From NCBI GenBank assembly GCA_001574975.1, contig KQ965800.1, positions 199,078 through 261,350 of the forward strand: a stretch of DNA of 62,273 nt, given 5' to 3'. This stretch comes from Gonapodya prolifera JEL478. Lineage: Eukaryota > Monoblepharomycota > Monoblepharidomycetes > Monoblepharidales > Gonapodyaceae. The notes beneath the pieces are model-generated. The model was not told the DNA's origin and made no database searches. It was given only the letters and a program-made list of their open reading frames with translations. The position numbers and the translations under genes are program-made. Positions 54,819 to 62,273 of this stretch are shown one piece after another. How positions within the stretch are numbered: the stretch's first letter is position 1; every line of letters begins with the position of its first letter.

Positions 54819-56520
54819 GATGATGCGGTGTGTGTCAGGTAGTTGTCCTGCCTGGGAGACTGTGGAGATGGGTGACGGTTGAAGGCGGCCAAGAATGGAG
54901 GTTCCGGATAAACGGCAGAACATTGCCGTTTGTTATTGGTCCAACGAAGGCAGCCGCGATCAGAAAGAAAGGCAAACTCACTCCACTCAAGATCGTCACG
55001 TCGCATCTCCACGCTGTGACCGGTTCCGGTTCATGGCCGATGCTCATTCCGGTTCCCGCTCGGCCTCGGGCAGAGTTTCAACACCTTCCTTCCACAAGGA
55101 CCGGTCATGAAGTAACCCGTCGTGTCCACGACCACTGCGATCCTCAAAACTGTCCCATCGACATATCCCTGGGACTGAGAAGCTCTGGAATCAACCTGCC
55201 GGTTAATTCGTCTGGACGTCTCACAACACAGTCGCATCCCAATCATCGCCATCCAGCGTTTACCCTCTTTTCGATTCATAAACGACGAAGCTGCTCCGTG
55301 GACCCACCTCGTCTGCTCCTCGGTCCGTAATGCTTCTCCCCATTTCAGTCTTGACGCAAGCGGGTCTATAAACTCTCCCCGGAATCGAGTAACCGGGAAT
55401 GCTGTCGCTGTAGTGCACGGAGTCGGGACATAGTACGTGCCCTCAGCAACGCTCATGGTGCTTGCAACAATCATCGGCAGACGTGGAAATCGGCCAGACG
55501 TGCCAATATTCTTTGCGCCGCAAACAAATCTTTCTCGGGGCTCTCCTCGAGCAAAGCCTCGTTCGGAAACCGTGCTCAGTAGAGCACGTGGTCAGCGGCT
55601 GCCATTCGCCCTTGGATAGAAGATCGCCTTGACCGCGCACTCTTGTCTTGTCCTGTGGCTGGCTGGATTGGCATTTTACATGACTGCCCTACTCTTTTCG
55701 CGCGACAAAATTCGACCTTGATCCTGCTACGTGTGCCGCGAGGAACATCATGTCTCTCTCGGTTGTCTATCCTAGTCTTACGCGAAGTCCTCGGCCTTCT
55801 GGAGGCTGAACGGCCGAATACGTTCTTCTTAGTGTCCTCGTGCCCTCTATCTCCCTCTCATCAGCCGAGCTTTCTTGTACTGCTCCGATCGCGCTCTTCA
55901 TCAATCTTTGGATCCCCTTGTATACACATAATAATATCCTTGTAGCGACCAACTGCCACGTTCCAAACTCCGCTCCGGCCTCCGCGTGTCGGACAATATC
56001 TTCTTTTGCCACTATTGCGCCTGTCTTCCAAAGCAGCTGTCTTTGGGCGGGCAGTCAGTAGTGGCTGGAAGAGGATGTTTTCCAAAACGACCCAACGTCA
56101 AGGTTCAGACTGACTGTTTGAATCCAAAAACCTCACTGAGCACACAAGACATGTATTCGTCGCTCCTCGTTGTGCTATCCTCGTGGACATTATACCGGAC
56201 CTGGTCGGAGTACGTCGGTGCGATGTTGAGTGCACAACTCAAATTGACATGGATGGCCTCGAGGCCCGAATGCAGATACTGAGCGCCTCCGTGGATGAAA
56301 AGTAGCGAGCTGTCATCGCCGCCATGGCGGATGTTGCGAAGTCGCATTTGACGGAGCGAAGGAGAAAACACCACATAGTCAATTATATTATTTTAGTGAG
56401 TCACGCCAATCTCAGGTGCTCCGGTGGGAGCTGAAGAGGAGGGAACTAACTTCGCATTTTCAAGACTGCTGTGGTCGGTCTAATCAAGAAAGAACACGCC
56501 TTAAAACGCCAGAATTGATA
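54819..56520. other. Stretch without a confident gene
   Basis: The longest ORF is minus strand 55474-55031 (147 codons, MIVASTMSVAEGTYYVPTP...). It has no recognised domain. A hydrophobic fragment GVSLPFFLIAAAFVGPITNG at about 54980 could be a further exon. I see no other supported feature. Confidence 0.35.
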
Positions 56521-57646
56521 ATGTCCGGTCACGCGCGCCATCACGCGCATCACTGCGACAACGGTGCCACGGACTCGGGAAGCGGGAACCGCGAGGGCTG
56601 CGTACACCTCAACGCTTGCGCAAAGAAGCTAGGTGCAACGATGCACACCTGGACGCCCGCCCAGCTCGCAATGGAGCTGGCGCATTCCCTGTGCTGCGAC
56701 AGAGGGTGCATGGACCCAATCATTGGAGCTCTACACGAGATGCTCAACGCCAGGGGTTCCATCTTGAAAGGAAAGATTGAGCTATCGGAAGACTTGATTA
56801 CGTTCTGCCTTCACGCTCCGGGATTCTTCGCTTCTACTCCCATAGTTGGATATCTCGCAAACATCGTCACTGTCGGAGCGAATATCGGATCGGCCATTAA
56901 TCTGGACAACATCTCGAAGGTCGTTGGACAACAACCCCCAGGGAGCATCCAGTACGATCAAGCGCGATTCATTTTGGTGACACTCGTTCCATTTACAGTC
57001 CTCCTTGACCGTCTCGTCACAGCGTGTCACGGACTTGTGCCATACATTATCAATAATGAAAGCGCCATCATTCAGGCGTTGTTTGATTTCCTCGCGCACA
57101 AACTCACGCGTTGTGGTAAGCTGGACGACTACTCAGACGGGGTAGTTAGGCTGGTCACACAGCTGCTCTACACCATGGTCTTTTTGGCGGACCTAACGAG
57201 CAACAGACAGACCTTCAAACTCCTCAAATTCTCGTTTAACAATCGCGGACATCGCGGCGAGCAGTGAGTCATTGTTGTTGGGATACTGTTCCCAGGAGGT
57301 GCTCTTCTGAAAGAATTCAGGCCCAAAGACGCATTCCGGGCATACGTGTGGCAATTTGACCTGCAACGCGGGCGCCAAAAAGACCAGTGGTGACTTTGAC
57401 ACTTCGGGTCTAACGAACTTATTTTCCTGTGCCAATTGCAAACGCATCAAGTACTGCTCCAAAAGGTGTCAAAAGGCCGACTGGAAGGTTCACAAGAAGT
57501 TCTGCGGGGCAACATCCATGTCTAGACACCGAGACACGACTCTCACATTTTGGCCCAACTGCAAGATGTTTGTAAATGTCGCCTCACCGACGGGAAACGT
57601 GCACTGCGGAATTGTGGAAGCAGCGTTAGAAGATATGATGACGTAG
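56521..57646 (+). CDS. MYND-type zinc-finger protein; tail reads antisense through a transporter pseudogene
   Basis: ATG at 56521 starts MSGHARHHAHHCDNGATDSG. About 250 residues of helical, armadillo-like texture follow (LSEDLITFCLHAPGFFAST, FLAHKLTRCGKLDDYSDGV, TQLLYTMVFLADLTSN). The first frame ends at 57267, where an intron must lead to the finger. The finger starts TCGNLTCNAG and continues FSCANCKRIKYCSKRCQKAD then WKVHKKFCG: the CxxC, CxxxC and HxxxC ligands of a MYND domain are all visible, with a C-x4-C first pair. MYND fingers bind proline-rich partners. After FCG the frame continues 45 residues to 57646 across the reverse strand of the SLC49-like pseudogene. The exact acceptor is unresolved. 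Confidence 0.6.
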
Positions 57647-59066
57647 CATGTTTGAACCAGTACACTCACGTCAGCTCCAAGCTCCAACATCAGCGGCATG
57701 GTCGGCAAACCCCCAATACCGTACACCACGGCGCCAGCGTACACGAGCTCCTTGGACCACGTGGGCGCTCCGATCGTCATCATCCCGATCTCGGCCACGG
57801 GGACCAGGGAGAGGATCTTGAGCGCCGTTTTGTTTTTCTGGATCCGGTCCATGAGCAGGCCGTTCAAGATCGCAGCGACAATTCCACATTCGATAAAAAT
57901 GGCACCGAGGTTTTCAGACTCGCCGTCAGCGAATCCGTAGGGCACCAATAGGTCGGCGAGGAAGGTCTGGAGCACGCTGAAACAGGCGATGATGATGCTG
58001 TACGCCAAGAACAATGCGAGAAACCGCCAGTTGCACAGGCAGCTTTTGAGGCCGTGAAGGAAGGACTCCTTTGGCTTCTCGGAAGCGAGGGTTGGAGGTG
58101 TGGGTGGACGATCACGTACAAACACTGCGGGTATCGCCAAGGCGACGCATGTTGCGAATACGACAATGTGTAACGCTTGTACGCCGTCGGCACTGTCGCC
58201 TAAAATGGCAGGTGCAAGGAGGAAAATACTGTTTGTAAGAGCCGTGGTTGGGAGTACAGGAGGGCGGAATGCCAGCCATCGTTTGCATCAACACTAGCCC
58301 GAGAACAGTACTGGAACATGAAGTATCAAAACGTGCATGGCCAATCCAATGGGGTTTCCAAGCTGGGCCAAGGTATTTGCTATCACTCTTTCATGTTCTC
58401 CGAACCATTCCGCTGCGAGCTTCGTGCTGGAGTTGAGGGAGAACGGCGTCGGCGCGGAAAGGATCACTTGACCAATCACTGTGACGATATATGCCATGTC
58501 TTTGCCTGCGATATAGTCTGACAAGAATGGGAACATAGAATAGATACAAGGACCGCCGCAGCTACGCTCTGGGTCGGGTTTGTCAAGTCATCGTCTGCCT
58601 TGCATGACGAAATAAGCGAAACTTACCGCGAGCCACAATCCTTTCTTTTTTTGCATCCACATGGCACAAGAGTCGCTGGAATTCCGACAATCATCTATCA
58701 GCGGATTGATGCACGAAATGTCAACACAAATTCAAAGGTGCACGAAAACGCACCTGATTCCATCAACTCACAGTGATGAGGCCAAAGACATTGATTTCAA
58801 AAGGATCCGCGGCGACCTCGTAGAAATGTAACCAAGTTGGGAGAGATACTTGAGAAGTATTACCCGCTTAAAGGCAACCCCGCCGTCTTCGAACAGGTAA
58901 GCATCTGTAGTCAACGCGCAACCCTCAACGGTCATACCGATAGCGGCAGCAGATATGTTCAGAACGAAGATGATTGCAAGCATGAGTCATCGCGCGCGAT
59001 ACCGCTTGTGACCAGCAGCGCCCGGTGGTGCACCTCCAGAGAATTGCTCCAGAAAGATGTAATCCT
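57490..59066 (-). pseudogene. SLC49/FLVCR-like transporter, broken paralogue of the 52.8-54.8 kb gene
   Basis: A start at 59066 (MATGRASVVVEDYIFLEQ) leads to HKRYRAR, then an in-frame TGA, then LMLAIIFVLNISAAAIGM. The intact copy has TGG (RTRWAMLGII) at that codon. Other exons are clearly homologous: VTVIGQVILSAPTPFSLN, STKLAAEWFGEHERVIANTL, RDRPPTPPTLASEKPKESFL, FLALFLAYSIIIACFSVLQT, LNGLLMDRIQKNKTALKILS, GGLPTMPLMLELGAD and TFPVGEATFTNILQLGQNV. The C-terminal 120 or so residues of the intact copy are missing; homology stops near 57530 and the MYND gene begins in the opposite strand. Nonsense codon plus lost C-terminus make it a pseudogene. Confidence 0.75.
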
Positions 59067-59090
59067 CCACCACAACTGATGCCCTTCCGG

Positions 59091-59809
59091 TTGCCATGCC
59101 GTTGGAGTGCTCCGTGATGGTGAGGGGCTGTATCGGGCGACGGTCCAGCCCGGGAGACTTTCAAGTCGAGGGGTATCTGGGGTTGAATCCAAGAATGTGG
59201 TCTCTTCAGGTTCCGGATAAACCGTGATGGAAAGTTTCGCCGGTTTTTGTATGTGCCCCCAACAAAAAGCACCAGAGATTGGTCCCAATGGAAGGCAAAT
59301 ATTGAATCACCCTTCGACTAGCAAGATCATTTGATTCTGTTTTGGCGACCAGTTCTGCGCTCAAGGTCCAATACTGCACTCAACGCTCATCGGCACGGCA
59401 TTGTTGGTTCGTACCCTAGCAACTACCCCAGCCCCGGACACTATACAGTCATTCGTTTTCATCTCGCTTTTGTTCTATTTTGCTGAGGACTGTACGGGAA
59501 GATAACGGTGCCGCCGGTGATGAACAGATAAGACCATACGTTGATTTGGGACCAATTATGAAGTTTCAGCATTCACTTGAATAAATTACCTTACTTCATA
59601 TCAGACGAACAACAGATGGTTTTACTGTTACAATCTTTGATTCAATAAACTATAGTTCAGCCGTCGACCAACATACCTTCAAAGTCCCATCCTACCAGCT
59701 ATTTCGACGGACCGCCTCAATACTCACGAGCGTGCCACGGAGGTGTCCAGTCGGGAGTCCCGTAATACTCTGAGGGTGACCCCCGGCTTCCACCAATCGA
59801 ATCGCCACG
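59091..59809. other. Promoter-side spacer upstream of SEC15
   Basis: About 720 bp between the divergent transporter pseudogene and SEC15. I see no ORF of note and no distinct motif I would stand behind. Confidence 0.4.
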
Positions 59810-62273
59810 ATGGACGGGTCGATTCTTTCCGAAGAGACTCAGTTAATGGGCCTTGTACATCAACTCGTGGAAATCAATGCAGCGGCGGCGGCTCTATCGG
59901 CCTCCGAGGGCTCGCGACGTGACAATCTTTGGGACGAGAATGGAACAGAAACCGGCGTGGAGGAGCCCGATACAACCTTGCGACTTCACGAAGAGGCAAC
60001 TACAGACGAAATTGGCGCCGATGCCGTCGACAGCTTGGCCGTTGCCGTGTCAGAGGACTTCCAGATGGCACAAATACTCAAAACGGTGTCTAGAAACGGA
60101 CGACAGGAAGCGTTCTTGGGGCAACTGGAGCTGTTTATTGCGAGGAAGGAGTCGGAGATTGAGAGAGTCTGCAATTTTCACTATGAGGTGAGTAGCGGCT
60201 GTCGACATGTCGTCTGGGTTTTGGGCAAAGTTGTAGTTGGCGGCCACGTGCCTTTCGAAACTGAGCTGCTCCAAAGAGCTTTCTTATGTGGAGCAATACA
60301 GAACGTCTACTACTGGGCCAGATGAAGCTTCTTTCGTCAAGAGGAAGGAGAAGACCGGCGGGCGGCGTTCATATTCACCGACCAGCTGATTCAAGGAATA
60401 GGGCGACCTTCATCCTCCTTATTCCTTAATCGGTCGATGGCTCTTGCAGAACTTCCATACTAATTTCCTCACCTTTACTCAAGGAATTCGCTCAAGCAGT
60501 CGAGCAGCTCCTCCGAATTCGTTTTGACTCGTCGCGACTGAAGAACACGATCGCGGAGCTCAACGCTCAACTCCAAGAGTCCGGCGCCAAACTGTTAGAA
60601 ACCGTGAGATATTATGCGGGGCTTGACTGTCTTTTAGAACCTCACTCACCAATCACGCCTTCCCATTCCAGACAAAACTCCTCGCCACAAACCACCGCAC
60701 CCTCCTCAACATCGACTCTGCTCACGCGACTCTCCAATCCTGCCTCCGCCTTCTCGAACGCGCCAACAAAGTGTTTATCCAAATGGACAATCGTCGCTTC
60801 TACGCCGCGCTCAGAGGTCTCGAGGAGCTAGAGCAGGGGATTGCCATCACACAGGTTGCGGTGGGACAGACGAGCAGGGAGGGTGAAAAAGAGAAGGCGC
60901 GTATGGCGGATTTGACTTTTGTCAAGTACCTGGGTGAGTGTCGAGTGTCGTGTATGTTGGCTCGGGCCTCGGATCTGACATACGCGTGCAGAGGAATCTA
61001 TCCCCACCCTCCGCGAGCGCATCCGTGATGAAGTCACCAAAGAGACCAAAGACTGGCTGGTCCAGTGAGTCCATTCGTTCGTGGAGGCCGTCTTACTTCC
61101 TCGCTCATAACCTGATCTTCCACACCAAGCGTCCGCGAACTCTCCCGCAAAGTCGGCCGTCTTGCAATGGAGCAGACCGCATACAGGCAAGCTCGAGTCC
61201 ACGCCGCGATGACAGGCGTTGCTCCAGGACAGCCCACACCTGAGGGAGAACAACCTCAGCAAAAGCGAAAAGTGAGCTTGAGCGTGGAACTTGTGCTCAA
61301 TGAGGCGAACGAAGGTGAGTTGCACTAGTTCCCATTTGGGAGGAATATCGGGGCTGATTGTTTGGGTGTATGGATTCCCCCAATCCTCAGAGAACCTTGT
61401 CGACAACGAAACAGTGAAAATCGATTTCCGACCTCTCTACCAAGGTCTGCACATCCACACCACGCTCGGGTTACGGGACCAATTCAAGACCCAGTACGAG
61501 TCCGACCGACGAGCGCAGCTGGATCTGGTCCTGTCGAGCCATTTCACGCTCAGAGGCGTTGAAGACATGGTTGGGTTCGAGAGCTTTCTGTGGGACATTG
61601 TCGGATTTTTCGTCGTGGAGAGCGTCGTCGGCGAGACGGGTGGTGGGCTTCGCACGAGGGCTGCGGTGAGTCTGGTGCTCCCATGATTTACAGAGCCACG
61701 GGTCTAAATTCAAACATCCCAAACCCTGCCAGATCGAAAAACTCTGGGAATCCGCCGTGACATCGATCCTCTCTGTCACCTCCTCAAACCTCCAAGACTG
61801 TGGTTCCCCAGACCTTTTCCTCGAAATCAAACTGCTCCTGATCACGTTCATCCAAACACTTGAAGGATACGACTACAACGTCGAGCGACTGTACGAGCTC
61901 ATGGGAGGCCTGTTTGCCCGGTACGCTGAGCTCATGAAGGTCGGCGCGAGTGAGCGGATCCGAATGGTGAGTGCCACGATCGGCGTAAATGAAACTGACG
62001 CGATTGCCCGAGCTCACTGTTCGAATGAAAGATCGTCGAATTAGACGACTTCAGCCCCATGATCATCGACAATCAATCCCAATACGAGCAGCTCCCGCGA
62101 TCTCTCCGCCTGTCTCCTATCGCCAAGTCCGGGCTTGGCGGGGCGTCGGCGGCGCTGCGCAACGTGTTTCCGCGGACACTTCCGTTCTCCAAGGGCGTGT
62201 TCCAGGTGTGCGATATTGTGCGAAAGTTCATCAACGGGTATTACCGATTCGCGGAGGGGTTCATGCACCAGTA
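59810..62273 (+). CDS. SEC15: Exocyst complex subunit Sec15 (incomplete at 3')
   Basis: ATG at 59810 begins MDGSILSEETQLMGLVHQL. Coding blocks in order: FQMAQILKTVSRNGRQEAFL with GQLELFIARKESEIERVCNF; EFAQAVEQLLRIRFDSSRLK; TKLLATNHRTLLNIDSAHA, RLLERANKVFIQMDNRRFYA and ALRGLEELEQ; EESIPTLRERIRDEVTKETK; VRELSRKVGRLAMEQTAYRQ; VKIDFRPLYQGLHIHTTLGL with RDQFKTQYESDRRAQLDLVL; GFESFLWDIVGFFVVE; LWESAVTSILSVTSSNLQDC; and YNVERLYELMGGLFARYAEL. It runs off the end at RKFINGYYRFAEGFMHQ. This is the canonical Sec15 order, including the Y..R..L..L..LE stretch. Sec15 links the exocyst to Sec4/Rab GTPases on secretory vesicles for tethering at the plasma membrane. About eight short introns; reading frames agree across them. 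Confidence 0.92.

Noticed and set aside
1-62273. CRISPR arrays, bacterial operons, rRNA genes or a secondary-metabolite gene cluster
   Set aside because: Intron-rich eukaryotic genes throughout, no spaced direct-repeat array, no rRNA-like sequence and no polyketide or nonribosomal peptide synthase domains.

Overview
The window looks like nuclear DNA of a fungus. Genes carry many short introns (roughly 50-100 nt, GT..AG, mostly GTGAGT/GTAAGT donors). The recognisable families are fungal or pan-eukaryotic: exocyst Sec15, TRAPPC2L/Tca17, ESS2, a Ubp1-type deubiquitinase, site-2 protease, DUF3712 protein, CDF zinc transporter and Dal5-type MFS permease. I cannot fix the lineage from sequence alone; a basidiomycete or an early-diverging (chytrid-like) fungus are both plausible. 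Gene-rich stretches are GC- and CpG-rich. They are broken by three AT-richer, CpG-poor transposon islands. There is one assembly gap of 52 N (34241-34292).

Layout: 1-240, 5' part of a PB1-like gene (-). 0.46-3.2 kb, no convincing gene. 3.25-5.14 kb, WS/DGAT-like acyltransferase (-) lacking the catalytic histidine motif. 5.4-6.1 kb, small multi-pass membrane protein (-). 6.5-9.2 kb, membrane-protein genes or relics flanking an IFI6/IFI27-like gene (+, 7.7-8.1 kb). 9.2-10.6 kb, AKAP7-type 2H phosphoesterase (+). 10.9-13.1 kb, coiled-coil protein with a SUMO-interacting-type motif (+). 13.4-14.2 kb, basic nuclear-type protein (-). 14.6-15.35 kb, TRAPPC2L/Tca17 (+). 15.6-17.4 kb, ESS2 (+). 17.7-20.6 kb, Dal5-like MFS (-). 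22.7-24.0 kb, decayed F-box gene. 24.3-27.65 kb, Ubp1-like USP (+). 27.9-29.3 kb, a second decayed F-box gene and a third F-box stub.

29.3-30.4 kb is a repeat-like stretch. 30.6-32.1 kb, CDF zinc transporter (+), convergent with site-2 protease (-, 32.25-35.13 kb). 35.2-37.7 kb, hAT transposon relic. 38.5-43.4 kb, large DUF3712 (Tag1-like) membrane protein (+). 43.9-46.5 kb, low-complexity single-pass membrane protein (-). 46.6-47.2 kb, second PB1-like gene (-). 47.7-52.75 kb, transposon graveyard with a complete non-autonomous hAT element (51305-51911, with an exact 8-bp target duplication). 52.8-54.8 kb, SLC49/FLVCR-like transporter (-). 56.5-57.65 kb, MYND-finger protein (+). 57.5-59.1 kb, broken paralogue of the SLC49-like transporter (-). 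59.8 kb to the end, Sec15 (+, incomplete at 3').

The genes do not form a pathway cluster. Membrane trafficking (TRAPP, exocyst), membrane proteolysis and transport dominate by chance. The most unusual signal is a GC-rich repeat unit that occupies introns of four unrelated genes, always in the same orientation relative to transcription, as expected of an introner-like family. CpG-depleted transposon islands, several decaying duplicates (F-box, SLC49-like) and a MYND gene whose tail reads antisense through a transporter pseudogene are the next most interesting points.
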